A stretch of 64,000 nucleotides of DNA from Cristatella mucedo (GCA_009760855.2 WPIO01000137.1:808001-872000), one strand, 5' to 3'; counted from the first letter of the stretch, positions 1-12,126 are shown. Made by a program: numbers and translations. The notes: generated by a model from the sequence alone, not told the origin.

Positions 1-123
1 CCAACCATAAAATTACTGTGCGCAAAATGTGGAAATCCGTGTTTTCTGATGGTTTTAGGCAACCCCGGTGAAAGGGTCGTTCGACTCCCAAAGGGGTCGC
101 GACCCACAGGTTGAGAACAGCTG
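1..123. mobile_element. Terminal part of a hAT-family DNA transposon (SPIN/URR1/Charlie-like), cut by window edge
   Basis: The block from about position 50 to 123 contains a GGGTCGTTCGA box, an AAGGGGTCGCGACCC palindromic box and a terminal GGTTGAGAACAGCTG. This is the order and wording of the right end of hAT non-autonomous elements of the SPIN/URR1 type. The stretch CCAACCATAAAATTA at positions 1-15 also matches the internal part of those elements. The expected 8-bp target duplication would start at 124 (ctctacag), but the other end lies outside the window. The family is recalled from knowledge, not searched. Confidence 0.6.
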
Positions 124-131
124 CTCTACAG

Positions 132-1400
132 GATCGTACCTCTCAACGATCTGTGGTGGTCCTCCATCAAGCATTATTGCTTTTTAAGATTCTGTGACTC
201 ACTTGTGGGTACCTTCATTCTCTTGCTCCGAAATACCTGTCCACAATACTTAATCAAGCTTTGCATGACATCACCTGCTCTATTGCCTCAAGTCATTCAG
301 CAGTGCCTTTAACCAACCTCAAATCCTTTTGCAACCCTGGATTTACTTCCTAGGCTCCCAAATGCTGTAACTCTTACACGACTGACATCACTGTGGTGTA
401 TGATGCCAAGGATTATCTCTCCCCAGCAGCAAGGTGATGGACCAGTTAGAAGCCAAAAGTTTCGGCCTCCCTGAAAACTGACCTGCAGCTGGCACAGAGT
501 ATTGCACCTCGTGTCAATACACCAGTTACTGGTTCTTGATTAAAAAAACTCAAACCTTTCTACGTAATTATGGACTTCCCTTTCATTAATACAACCAGGC
601 TTGCACAGTACAGTGAAGTGGCTCAGAAACAGCAGAGAGTCTTCACAAAACACGGCCAAAAAAGACCAGTTTGCACAAGGGAAAGCAGTACTTGTGCTTA
701 ACGGCAGAAGAGATAATCCAGGGAGACCTCAAACTAAAGTCATGACATCCCCTAACTGACATTAACAAAGAAGCTAAACACCCTACTTGTTGGTCATAGC
801 CGTTGCATCACTCACATATGCAACCTTTCCAGCACTGTAAAGTACCAGAAAAAGATCTAGATCTCTAGCCAAACAGAATGTCTTATCGTTAGTATGCTAA
901 TGGTTATTATTATTATTATTATTATTATTACAGCACCAGTAGCAACAGTGTGTGCACAGAAAAGCAAGCAGTCTGTGCACAATAAAGCATGTGAAATAGT
1001 GCCAGGTCCAGACATTGCAGAACCTGAAAGGTAGCAAAAAACTGCAAAAACCAGCAGATCCAGATGTAAAAACAGCAGCTCCAACAGGTATGACATATGG
1101 GGGTAAGTGGACTATAAGGTGAAATCGGCGTGAAACATGCAATCCCCTCTGATTGGTAGTCAACCTGCATTTTGAAGAGCACGGTGTAACCCAGGAACCA
1201 TTGTATACAATCCTTCATACATAAACAAAGCTACTTAGCTAGCACGAACACGAACAGAACATGGATGCAGATGTGCGGTTAGTAACGATGGGTGCTGCTT
1301 CACGCTATGAACGACTGCTGAAGATAGCACATGCAACGACTGCTGAAGATAGCAGATGCTAATGTCGGCCTTTGCTTGTAGATCTTCGGATGACAAGGTC

Positions 1401-1402
<2 letters not shown>
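132..1402. other. Unassigned intergenic DNA with a (TTA)n run and a 25-bp tandem duplication
   Basis: No convincing exon is seen on either strand. There is a (TTA)n run at about 904-931. A 25-bp unit beginning AACGACTGCTGAAGATAGCA is repeated directly at about 1308-1358. Short ORFs here have no recognisable domain. Confidence 0.5.

Positions 1403-1479
<77 letters not shown>
1403..1479. repeat. (GA)n microsatellite
   Basis: About 77 bp of uninterrupted GA dinucleotides. The open frames over it (poly Leu-Ser) are artefacts. Confidence 0.97.
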
Positions 1480-1481
<2 letters not shown>

Positions 1482-2351
1482 AAGGCATCTGTGGAAGGAG
1501 CTAAGTGATTCGAATCACTGCCGATGACAAGGGACTAAAGGACTCAGTAGCACCACGACCAGTGACGAGGAAAGAGCAAGTGGTTCCACGAATGCGATCG
1601 AACAAATGCGGAGCAGTGCATTCAACGCCCATGCAGCCACGGGGGGGGGGGCATGGCTTCGCTAAACGATGCTCGTCAGCACACTGGACAAGAAGGAGAT
1701 TCCTGAGGCGTCTGCAAGGTCTGGGAACAGAAACTGCTTCGTCATATATTATGCACGGCAGATCTCTTGCAGGTGGGCCATGGTCATCCCCATACCACAG
1801 TCGAGGACTGATAAATTGGGGAAGAGTGTGGCTACACTATTGTCAGCAACAGGCAGCTGTCAATCGGCAGCAGAAAGTGTAGAACGAGTAGCTGCCACTC
1901 TCTGTGATGACACAGTCTGGATCACAGCAATTTGGAATTTGGCTCGTGCTCTGTTTGAGAGACAGGTAGCCTGCATGGCTGTCGCGAGTAGCGGCTCGAA
2001 ATAAGATCAGCCCAAGCCGGTGGACCACATTGAACCCAGGCGCTGCTCCAAAGGGCCACGGGGGAAGCACCGAGTGACGGATGCTTGGTACAGTTTCACT
2101 GCTGATAAATAGCTGCCAGGCTCAAGCCAAAACAGTCAGGATTTCTTAAAAAGACTGACAGAGCGAGCTAACCGGCGATTGGGTGCATGTTCTTAGCTTT
2201 ACCTAATTCATGTATCTGAACCTTCCTGCCGTTTGGCACACAGCAATACCGTTGAAAAAATGAGCATTTTGCACGCCGGACACTCTCCTCTCACCAAGCT
2301 CGCGAAGGGGCATCTTCGGATAAGAAAGCCTTACACAACCAGATCCAGGCT

Positions 2352-2419
<68 letters not shown>

Positions 2420-3347
2420 AAGCAAGCTTGAAGAGAGTTCTCGGAATAATTACGTCAGTCATGCGAGGTTAAATTACGGTTGGACGGGCGTTCAGAGGTA
2501 TGTATTCCATTTGAAAAACCTTAGCTCGGACAGCTGCGACTCCAACGATTGGCGGTTAATATCGGTTGGGGAGCTCAATCCCAACGAGCAACACGTGCGA
2601 CTCAAAATGGTGACGTATAAACAGAAAACTGGATGGGAAGAGAGAAAGTGGGGCAGAGCTGGAAGACAAGAGGGAAGACGCTATCGCAGAGGAGCGCAGA
2701 TGCACGCGGCTTCTCAATAGCAACGCGATAACCGAAGAGCGAGGGAACAAAACTCTGAGCCCAGGGCTCCCTCTCGGGCAAGCATTCTGCACACTGCAGC
2801 TTATATCTTCGATAACGGATCCGCAGAACTGGATAAGATATTCAGCGCTAGAACGCGCAAGAAGTAATCAGAAAGGCATTGCGAGGCAAATCTGTCGACT
2901 TCCGGAGCGCCGTTTAGTGGCGGTAGAAACTAATGCTGCAGACCGGGGCTCATTTCCCACGGTGCCAAATCTATAACTGAATGCACCATTGCGCTACAAA
3001 AATTCAGTGGAAATTACTCACAATTGGCACCAACGGAACGAAGTGAGATTTCTGGAGTCAGCTGAAGTTCAACCGACGAGTTGGGCAAGTTAAGCTCTGG
3101 AAACGCGTAGTATAACGAACAGAACGCGATTCGCTATTCCAATCCTAAATTCGGACGTTAAAACCGACGGTGCTCGTAGTCAACCGATTTGACTCAAGAA
3201 ACCAAACCATGTTAAACGGTATAAGTAGTTTAATTTTATCATTAAATGAGTACATAAAAACCTGACTTGGTAGAGAGAATACTGCTTAGAACACCAGATG
3301 AGAAATCATTCTTGTTGGCGGTCAACCTTGACCTGCAGAGCCCAAAG
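1480..3347. other. Unassigned DNA upstream of MRPS6
   Basis: Contains a short G-run at about 1639-1650, the GA array at 2354-2418 and no recognisable exon. The last part is the presumed promoter/5' UTR of MRPS6. A TATAAG hexamer at about 3220 lies 128 bp before the ATG, and nothing else decides a promoter. Confidence 0.4.
2354..2418. repeat. (GA)n microsatellite
   Basis: About 65 bp of perfect GA dinucleotides. Confidence 0.97.
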
Positions 3348-3392
3348 ATGGCACCGTACGAGCTCATGGTTATAATGCGAGCGGCCGTCGCG
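3348..3392 (+). CDS. MRPS6: MRPS6 exon 1
   Basis: Fifteen codons, MAPYELMVIMRAAVA, then the donor GTAAGC at 3393 (phase 0). PYEL is the start of the first beta strand in bS6 proteins. Too short to appear as an ORF. Confidence 0.88.
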
Positions 3393-6300
3393 GTAAGCGG
3401 CATAAAATTAATTCGCGTATCGTATCTTTTAATGTGAAACATAGCTTGGAAAAACGTCTGTATTCAATTGCCACGCGTTGCGCTCACTTTTTGGACTATT
3501 CGTAATCTTTCTTAGAGTTGTCCGAGTCTCCGATACAGCTACCGACTTCATGTCCGTAGCGGTTGGTTGTGCATGCATCCCATTCTTGCCTTGGTGTGCG
3601 TACAATAGTGATATGATGTGAGGAGAGTAAGCGACTGCACGTGACGCGTGGTGTGACCATTTAGAGGCATACGTATAGTCTCAGTTTGCTTACACCGCTT
3701 CTCCGTGCTGTACTGTCAGCTGTTTGTCGCCCGGCCGAAACCTTCCGAAGCCAGTAATGCGGTCGTACTTGCAAGCTTGACCCGACGAGTGCTGATGGAA
3801 TTCAGGAGCCGCCCGCTACTCGTCCGTGGGTCGCAGACTTTCCACGCCGTCTCGCCGGGCAGTCGGCGTCTTTCGGACCGGCAGGCCAGACCTTCCAAAT
3901 GAGCAATGGAAATAGGCACATGCACCCGTCCATCTAGCGCAGAGCGTCGCGGCAGTTGCAGCACGCGCGAGCTTCTGCCATTTGCCGGCGCCTCTAGAGG
4001 GCGATTTAGTGCTTTGGCGATAATCGGCGTGTTGGCCAGCACTTCCTTGGTAGGGGAGGGTTGTGTGCACATGATGACCGTTTCCTGTTAAGAATACTCC
4101 CAGCCAGTGCACCAGTGAACAGTTCAGGACTCGCCGTCAATCGCAGGATCCCGCGTCGTTGCCGCACTGGGACAGCGGTTGGTGCTTGGCACTCCAGGAT
4201 AATAATAATAACACACATGATAAAGTACCCTCAGAGAACTCCATCTCTTTATACATCTCTTTCTACGCGCTTACATTTGCTGCAAAGGAAACACGATCTG
4301 ATGGTTAGTGGCAGCATGCTCTATAAACACCAAGAATAAACATGGTTAGGGGTGACATGCACAGGGTCGGCATGTAAGTGTGGTTAGTGGATGAGCAGTG
4401 TTTGTGGGTTGCACCTGCTCCTTGGGCCGCCAGGCTGCATTGCTGCCGCCGGCTTATCGAAAGAAGAGACACAGAGGTCGCTTGAGTGATGGAGCCAGAG
4501 TTTCTCGTGTGAAGTCAGAATGTGTACTTCCGGTACTCGGGTATATAATAACACACTTCAGGTCACTGCTTGCACCGACAAACCTAGCTGCCCCACTGGC
4601 AGTGGCTTCTATCTGGTATGCAGAGTGGCTGCAGCTTTTTCTGCAGGGGGGGGGTGGGGGGGGGGGGGGAGGGAGGGGGTAGAGGACCTCCTATGCATGT
4701 GGGCGCTGGTGGCTGGAGTGCCTTCTCAGCCTCGCCTTGTTGACGCATCGTGTGCCGTCATTCAATCAGGCCGATCTCACCAACATCATCAAGAGAACGG
4801 CCAAGAACATCGCCGACAGGGGCGGGCTGATCAGCTCGATGGAGAACCTGGGCACCCGGCAGCTACCGTACGTCATGAGGAAGCACGGGGAGAGGTTCAC
4901 GCACGGCAGGTTGGTCGCATGCAACCCCAGCAACAACCCAGGCTCGCAGCAGCTGCGTTCCTCACTCTGGCCGCCGAGAGAGTTCAGTCGAGCTTCTCTT
5001 GCCATTCTGCCCGGTCATTTGCGCCAGTTCTCGCTGGCAATGGTGTTGCTTACACCCAAGCCGACGACCGCCCAGGTCACCGATTTTACCGATTGTTCGA
5101 TTTGCCCTGTTGGGGTTGGCGATACTCCTCAGATACCCCCGAGGGCTCGTGAACCGCGTGCCATAGTTGACGGCGTGTGGTGGAACACCTGCACTGCTTT
5201 CGATCGACCAAGACCTTGTCAATAATGGTTCGCCGCACCTCCCTGCCTCCATCAGCAAGCTGTCATCTTAGGCAGTGCCCGAGCTCGAGCCAACCGATTG
5301 CTTGGTCCCGAGCCCTGTCCTTCAATGCAGCAATTCGAAAGAGCCTCTCGTTAGACGATTTCAGTGTGTGTCAGCTGTTTCTTTCCGGAGAGAGTGAAAG
5401 GTGGTCAAGAGATTTTTCCCCCGACCTTTCCTTCCTCGTAGGTTTGTCACCATATCAAGTTGATCATCAGGGAAACGACATCGTCGAAAAAAGCACACCA
5501 AGTAATTCTTTGGGGGCGTCCCAAGTGTGTTGGCAGTGCTCTTGCTGCGATGCACTGCCAAGATATTGACTCATTGCTCCCAAGCGCTTCGAGGAGGCAA
5601 TCCTGTATTTGGTGTAGTGAATTAGTATCCTGCATATCTGAATGCAATAAAAAGGGATACTTTCTGCAGACAATGCCACGAAGCATCGTTGTATGTGTAC
5701 AACCGATGTCTTACGACCTCAAGGGAGTTTACAGAGTAGCTGCATCTTTGAAGCATAAATGGCGCCAGCTATCTACCTATCACAGTGGATCGCCCACCCC
5801 TATTTAAATCATCCCTATCCTAGAATTAAAATTATGAGTTCTAGGAGCTTCTTGTCACCATGTCGGCTATGTCGATTGATGAGATCCAAAGCAGAAGAGG
5901 TGACCTCTCTAAAACCAGTAACCACGGATACGAAGACCTTTTATTTAATAGCAGCATTATTGGACATAATCTCCTCGATGGGGGGCAATTAAAAATAATT
6001 CATTTCATTTATATAGCGCCCCAAGAGAACTTAATCTCTATTCAGGTGCTTCACATATGCCTCGGGGCTCGAGCCCACGACCTCAGTCAGAACTTTGGTC
6101 GGGGCGAGCACCTTAACCGCTAGACCAAACCAGCTCGGCAAACAAATCTTGTGCTACTCGGCGACTGTATAGACTGGTTAAAACGACGTCTACGCCGACG
6201 TAATAGCTACGGGCAGATCTGGTTTTTCTCTGACAATTGGCTTTATCGGTTTAGGCCATGTCGCTCCTTCCACCGACCTTTAACCTTTCTTGATCGCTTA

Positions 6301-7666
6301 AGTTGCACAGGCGAGTCTGCCTAAATGTAGCTCATGTCACTTACAAAAAATCAAGGTTAAGGTTTTACAGCAATTTAAATATATGCATTTGTGACATTAA
6401 GTTTTGCCTTTCACAACTCACTGTACGCAGATCTTTCGGCTGGCTCAAAACGACGTGCTCCCAGTTCGTGCCTAGCCTCGTAGCTAGACTTATCAGTCTT
6501 GAGCTCGAAACTACGACGCTGCACCATTTCTAGACCACCGAGCACCGGCTCCCCATCAAGTTTCTTTTCAAATTCAAGGTCGTTTCACTCACTATTAGGT
6601 CCTTTCACTTTCTCGCTCCTGCTTCCCCTATTGGGAAGTACCGGTGGAAGTGCCAGGTTTCATATGGCAGCCGAAGAAGAACCGACAATTCAGCGAATGC
6701 ATCGGATGGGCGTGTCTTCAGAACCAGCTAACTATTGATTGTAGGATGTGTTCCAAACCCCTAGACAGCAATTTATTGCAACACAATTTTGAATATGCTT
6801 TTTGACAGCATTGGTGTAATTAAGCAGGTTTGGTTGTTGCTAGGTTTTTTTTACATTAGGGGGTCGCTAGAAGCATCCTAACAGACATGCTTATACTGCT
6901 GCATTATTTACTGGGCGTTGTGGTTGTGCGAATTAGAAGCATCTGAGCATGTTTGATCCATGGCATCGTTGCCTATTTGCCATATATATAGGTTTTGGAC
7001 TAGGCCTTGACTCAGGCCCTGTCTTCGTGTGCAGGTGCTTATTCGAATGTTTTCAAATATTTGCTGCTACTTAGCAAGGGCTAGATATGCATCTTTGTAG
7101 CTGCTAAGGAACGTGCACTTCTTTCTTGTCACTTAATTCATTAATCTAGAACTGCATCCTCGAAGAGAGCCTGCTCTGTGGAAAGCACGTGTTACATTAA
7201 ACATGCAGTTATAGCTCACAGAAAATAAGACTGACAGCGTGGCAGTATAACATATGATATTATAAGAGCACCTGCATGCTTAGACAGCACGGCTCCTCAT
7301 ATTACACTATACGTAAGGTAAGAAAGGTATTCTTTTGTTGCGTGACCAATTTGCTTGCTCCTTTAATATCGTGCAAGGTTCGAAGATCCTCTTGCTTTCG
7401 CCAGCTTGCCCTATGATGACAGCCTTGCTTAGCAGTTTATACCGTATTGTAGCTACATCTTGTTTCAAGTCGACGCTCCCACTGGCAAAACGGCCGACTT
7501 GCTGAGCGAGCTTCACCGCGACACCGACGTCGTGAGACCAAACATGCTGCGAAAAGAGGAAGAAGAAGATCGGCCGTGCAAACAGGGCCCCTGCTTCTGG
7601 GGCGACCTGTCTGCTGAGGATCACAAGCGAGTGCTGAAGATCGGCCGCTTTCGGAAGCTGGACTGA
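3348..7666 (+). CDS. MRPS6: Mitochondrial ribosomal protein S6 (bS6m), three coding exons
   Basis: Joining 3348-3392, 4770-4909 and 7453-7666 gives a 132-residue protein; human MRPS6 is about 125 aa. The bS6 fold is recognisable from start to end: first strand MAPYELMVIMRA, helix with LTNIIKRTAKNIADRGG, central strand with ENLGTRQLPY, and the second half with YILFQVDAP and DTDVVRPNML. All junctions are GT-AG with matching phases (0 then 2). bS6m binds 12S rRNA beside bS18m in the small mitoribosomal subunit, so the product acts in the mitochondrial matrix. The tail from about residue 95 is acidic then Cys-containing (KEEEEDRPCKQGPC), an odd extension. Intron 1 carries a LINE B 3' end, and intron 2 carries a SINE1. 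The ATG sits in the context AAAGATGG, a good start for the first bS6 strand. No polyadenylation signal is seen close to the stop; the nearest AATAAA noticed is at about 8908. I am confident of the family. Confidence 0.92.
4196..4396 (-). mobile_element. LINE B 3' end fragment
   Basis: In minus orientation this holds the conserved 3' UTR of LINE B, with the (ATT)n tail at the low-coordinate side, a degraded hairpin (TAAAGTACCCTCAGAGAACT) and then the ATGGTTAG/TGCATGTCACC region. It lies in MRPS6 intron 1. Confidence 0.8.
4646..4679. repeat. G-rich run
   Basis: Almost uninterrupted poly-G with a few T/A, about 90 bp before MRPS6 exon 2. It could form a G-quadruplex in the pre-mRNA or be a simple low-complexity run. 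Confidence 0.8.
4770..4909 (+). CDS. MRPS6: MRPS6 exon 2
   Basis: The acceptor TTCAATCAG ends at 4769 and the donor GTTGGT starts at 4910. The 46 codons plus two bases encode the helix and central strand of bS6 (DRGGLISSMENLGTRQLPY). Confidence 0.92.
6003..6145 (-). mobile_element. SINE1 (tRNA-derived, LINE B-type 3' hairpin)
   Basis: In minus orientation the order is a tRNA-like head (AGCTGGTTTGGTCTAGCGGT), a B-box region ending in GGGCTCGAGCCC, and the shared tail with GAGATTAAGTTCTCTTGGGG. It lies in MRPS6 intron 2 and looks nearly full length. Confidence 0.85.
7453..7666 (+). CDS. MRPS6: MRPS6 exon 3 with stop
   Basis: The acceptor TATTGTAG ends at 7452. Codon 62 is completed as AG|C (Ser). 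The exon encodes YILFQVDAP..DTDVVRPNML, the second strand-helix unit of bS6, then an acidic and basic tail ending KLD and TGA at 7664-7666. Confidence 0.92.
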
Positions 7667-8307
7667 TCGGAAGCAGAGATTTGACAATAGGCTCAGTCAT
7701 CTGCCGCTCGAGATTGTTGTGCATCGGTGTCATTCCCATTAAGGAAGTCAGTTGCCACGTTAAGCAAATAGTGCTCGAAACTGTGTTCTTTTACTGGCGT
7801 AGATTTTCTTGGTCGGCAGATCGGTTTCGATAATGGGCCTTGGACGATCACTGCGACCCCACGACATCCTAGCGGCTGTGATTCTACTAGTAGCATATAG
7901 CCATAGATGCCGTGATGTGCACTTGGACCGCATGCACTGTGGATACTTCCATGAACTGGCGGTCAGGCTTTCCTTTGTGAGGGTAAAAAAAATTGCGTTT
8001 TCTTTAATTTGGTCGTGTTGGGTTTCACTTGAAGCAACACACACGAGCCCATATCCAAAGCATTGCGGTCAAATCTGATAGACTGTCATGTAACTCCACT
8101 TCTTTTGACTGCAGGACCTCCATCTCAATTTGTGAATCTGCTAAAGCCGTTAGAAATGATAAATTATGCTGGTTAATTCTGATGGTTTATGGTTCGCTGC
8201 CTGCAGCTTAATCCCAAGGAGAGGCATTTCGGAATTAGTGTTGAAGATGTTGCAGTGAAAGCGATCATGAAGGATCGACCAGTCGCAGAAAGGCCTTCGA
8301 GTATATG

Positions 8308-8333
8308 CACACACACACACACACACACGCACG

Positions 8334-8380
<47 letters not shown>
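8308..8380. repeat. (CA)n microsatellite
   Basis: About 73 bp of CA with three CG interruptions (ACGCACGCACGC). It directly abuts SINE1 on its 3' side. Confidence 0.95.
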
Positions 8381-8382
<2 letters not shown>

Positions 8383-8395
8383 ATATATATATAAT

Positions 8396-8520
8396 TAATT
8401 TCTATAGCGCCCTAAGAGAACTTCATCTCTATTCAGGCGCTTTACATATGCCTCAGGGCTCAAGCCCGCGACTTCAGCCAGACCTTGAGCACCTTCACCA
8501 CTGGATCAAACTAGCTAGGC
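8396..8520 (-). mobile_element. SINE1
   Basis: Minus-strand copy: tail hairpin (GCGCCTGAATAGAGATGAAG) next to the CA repeat, then the B-box (GGGCTTGAGCCC) and head (AGCTAGTTTGATCCAGTGGT). Confidence 0.8.
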
Positions 8521-9671
8521 ATGAATTAAGTTTTGCAGTTTTAGAGGAACTGATGAGCTTTATTCTGGCGGAGTTCGCATACAAGTCTTTGACCCTGTGC
8601 CTCGCCCATCAAGATTACAGATTAGCCCACTATAATGATATCCTGGCTGTGCCGCATCCATAAAGTTAATTAACGAGTGACCACTATCGGTCAATAGATA
8701 GATAGTCCATAGTCATTTAATACCTTATTCAGAAAGTAGAGAAGCTAGTCTATGGCTATACGATACCTGATGATCCCCCCAATTGATCTACGTCTCAGCC
8801 GTTATGTAAAGTATCTACTAAAGCGATTTTCAGTTTTGTGAATCTCACAAATACCGAGATCGTCAAACGAGGCCATAACCGTTTTGCGACCTTCGTAAGA
8901 AAGCTATAATAAATAAGATGATCCTATGGTGTTTATTTTGTAAGAGCTTGCTCGGTCAGTGGCACGAGGCTTGATTGAACCTTTGTGTGGTCAGGCGCAC
9001 CCGCCAGCTGCAGCAGATCCCTAGCAATGGCGAACCGAGCTCAACCGAACCACCAGTGAATGAACCGACGCACCACGGTCGGCTGCTGATTCGACGGCCT
9101 CAAGCAGACGTCGAGGGCGTATGCAAAGTTTTATTTCACTAAAGGTGGTCTAAAGAGATTTATTTCAATTATTTGTATTGCTGGAGAGCTATAGCAGCGA
9201 TCAGCACGCTTGGATCTGTAGCACAGCACCGGTGGGACTCAATTTAGGGCGAACGAGAGCTGCTCAGCAGGAAACACCTCTGCCCTCATAATAGGATTAT
9301 GAGGTGATTGATATTGGCTGACTTGTCAACCCTATTGTCCCGGCAAGTTATATACTGTTAGGGTAACGTTCGCTCGGTGTTCCATCTTCGGACCGGTTTC
9401 GACTCCGTCGCCGGTAGTCGCCAGACTCGCGGACCTGTTTCTCTGAAAGCAAGGGAGGAGGGCGGGCTGTTCACCTGCGATTGACTGGACAGAGCGAGGC
9501 AGCGCCAGGAGGCTTCGGTGGACTCCACCGATTACGGTCGTAAAGCGCCCGTGGGTCGCATTTCGTGTTTGCGTCCTGTATATGTGTGTGTGCCTGCACG
9601 TGTTCCCAGCATAGGGATTTGCCGGTGCGGACGAGAAGTAGTTCGGTGTGGTGTGTGAGATATTCGGTTTT
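8521..9671. other. Unassigned intergenic DNA
   Basis: No exon, repeat or RNA gene recognised. An ORF on the minus strand at 9332-9697 abuts LINE A and has no known domain. Confidence 0.4.
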
Positions 9672-10898
9672 AATCGCACTTGTCTGATCGCATTCATTCC
9701 GTGTCGTGTGGGTCAGGTCTCACACACCAGACCGGTCCCCTGTGGAGTCTCTCAAGGGGCCATCCTCAGTCCCCTGCTGTTCTCCATGTATACTCATTTA
9801 TACTCAGGGAAAAGTGATTAAGGCCCGTGGAATAGGATATCACTTTTATGCTGACGATACTCAGCTGTATTAATCATTCAAACAGTCGGAATCTGCTGCA
9901 GCAACTGAGAAACTGAATCCTTGCCTGGCCGACATTCGATCTAGGATGTCAGAAAACTTCTTGAAACTAAATGACGATAAAACCGAGCTGCTGCTCATAA
10001 GACACCCTAGGCGTGTGGCTGAATTAGAAGGCTTCGCTCTTCTAATAGGTGGGGCTGTTGTGCGACCATCACCACGTGCTCGAAATTTAGGTGTCGTTTT
10101 TGACAGCTGCCTCAATTTTAAAAGCTTCATTTAGAAGACTGCTTCTACGGCTAGCCATCACGTCCGATCTATCTAAGATTAGAAGCTGTCTTCCACAGTG
10201 ACTTATAAACAATTTGACTAGCTCTTTAGTTCTGTCTCGGCTTGATTATTGTAACTCCCTTTTGAATGGGCTACCAAAGAAAGCAGTTAGGCCACTGCAG
10301 CTGGCTGTGAATATGACTGCAAGGCTAGTCTTCAAGTCCCAGAGGTTTGAGCACGTGTCTCCTTTGCCAAAAGAGCTAGGGTGGCTGCCGGTTGATCAAC
10401 GGATACAGAGCAAAGTTCTTACGCTGACCCACAAGGCCCGCCACTGCTTGGCTCCTTTGTACCTAGCTGAACTGCTGCACCAGTTTCAGCCTCTTCGTGC
10501 CCTCAGGTCCTGTATGGACAATAAATGAGCTGTTCCATTCCTCCGCTCAAAGACTGTTGGCGACAGAAGCGTTAGCTCTGCAGGTCCTAGACTGTGGAAC
10601 TCGCTTCCACAATTCTTACGCAACGTCAACTACACTCCTGCTGCCGACTATGGCTCATTCTTTTCAGCGGTACAGAGCTGCTACTTCCATGCTACTCACT
10701 ACCTCAACTGACCTACCGACTCTGCTATGCTTCCCACTTTCTCTTTGTTTTGTGAGACGAAGTCTGTTGGCTACCGAATGCGTACCGAAATCGGCTTAGG
10801 CTGTGAGTGCGCTATAACAAACTCTCCTGCGTAACAACCACTTAAATCTTTATGGCTTTATAGAGCTACAGACGGAAATACATTACATTACATTCCAG
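9672..10898 (+). mobile_element. LINE A, 5'-truncated and mutated (L2/CR1-like)
   Basis: The copy starts inside the reverse transcriptase domain and runs through the YADDTQLY-type catalytic motif (degenerate here), FLKLNDDKTELL, the thumb region LSRLDYCNSLL, and the family C-terminus. It ends in a tail of ACATT repeats at about 10880-10898. Frame breaks and stops (for example, QLY followed by TAA near 9870) show it is dead. Confidence 0.9.
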
Positions 10899-11717
10899 TT
10901 GTTCGGGCTTCTCCGCCTTGTTTGGGTTGTTCCCCACAATAGAAATAGGTAGCCTAAGTGCGGGGACGTAGTTTCCCCGCAAGAGTGCTTGTGCTGTTGA
11001 GAGCCTGTGAGGAGTAGAGTAAAGAGTAGAGTCCTGTGAGGAGTGGAGGACAAAGCTGAGCTCGACGAGCAGCGACTTTGTGCGTTTGCGAATAATGCTC
11101 AGTAAAATCCCCCATTCGTGTGGCTCACTTTCCAATCTCGCAGCGAACTCATGACCCCCTAGCAATGATAAGTAGGTCAGCGCCAGAAACACTCGTTTCA
11201 TGGTGACCTGCTTATTTCTCGCAGGCGCGAGCACTGAATCGCATACGGCCGTAGGCCACGCCGCTCGCTAAGCGGCAAGTTCCCCCTACTCCGCCAAGCC
11301 TCCGGCGTTACACATAGAGCAATAAAAACTTGCCCGCTTGTGAACTCGACTTCGAATTGAATCAACTAACGACTTACGTATCTCATAAACGACCGGCTTT
11401 CCACTGGGCATGGGGATGCAGGGAATGAGGATGCAGAGGCAGACCAACAGCTCTTATTGAACGATGCAGAGACTATAAGTTGAGTGGGAATTGTTTCTCT
11501 GGGATTATTTTGAAGTTTTCTAGTCAACTGACGTATCGCCAGGGGAGTGCCAGCTAGCCCCTGTTATACAAAAAATAGTCCCGAGCAAAACCAGCTAGGA
11601 TCGACCGGCGCTTTGAGAGCTAGCAGCGTATCGAAGTTGGAGAGGCGACGAGTGGCCTGTGCCATAGCCCAGAAATTCCAGTAAGAGATCCCGGGGCTAG
11701 CTGTCCATCGGGTTTGG
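10899..11717. other. Unassigned intergenic DNA
   Basis: Nothing recognisable on either strand. Confidence 0.4.
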
Positions 11718-11890
11718 TGAGCCGTGATGGCGCAGTTGGGAGGGCTTTTTTTCACGACTTTCGGGCCCGAGGTCTTGGGTTCTCATCCTATGGTGGGCAA
11801 TTCTTTATTGCAGCTGCAAGTGGTGGTAATAGCTGCCAAAGTTCTTCTGTTGCTATAAAAAAGAGGCTGTTAAATCAGCAAGTATTTTTT
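11718..11890 (+). mobile_element. SINE2 (tRNA-derived)
   Basis: Head GTGAGCCGTGATGGCGCAGT, tRNA-like B-box region (GGGTTCTCATCC), a middle part TTTATTGCAGCTGCAAGTGG, and the family 3' end GAGGCTGTTAAATCAGCAAG followed by TATTTTTT. Confidence 0.85.
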
Positions 11891-11904
11891 GGTCATGGAC
11901 ATAT

Positions 11905-12076
11905 AATTAATAATATATGATAATAATATATTATATAATAGTATAGAGCTATTATTATTATTATTATTATTGTATAAATAATATTAATTTATAATTTTCT
12001 AGATATCCACATAGAAAATATTAATATCTAATATATTATTATTATTATATAATCTTATTATTCTATAGCTATAATA
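11905..12076. repeat. AT-rich low-complexity block with (ATT)n
   Basis: About 170 bp of almost pure A/T containing ATT and TATA tracts. It ends at the 12077-12126 hairpin. Confidence 0.8.
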
Positions 12077-12126
12077 ATTACTGGATGCAGCTCTTTTTGG
12101 ATGATGCTAGAGCTGCCTCCAGTAAT
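12077..12126. repeat. 18-bp inverted repeat (stem-loop)
   Basis: The left arm at 12077-12094 (ATTACTGGATGCAGCTCT) pairs with the right arm at 12109-12126 with one mismatch, around a 14-base loop. Confidence 0.85.
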
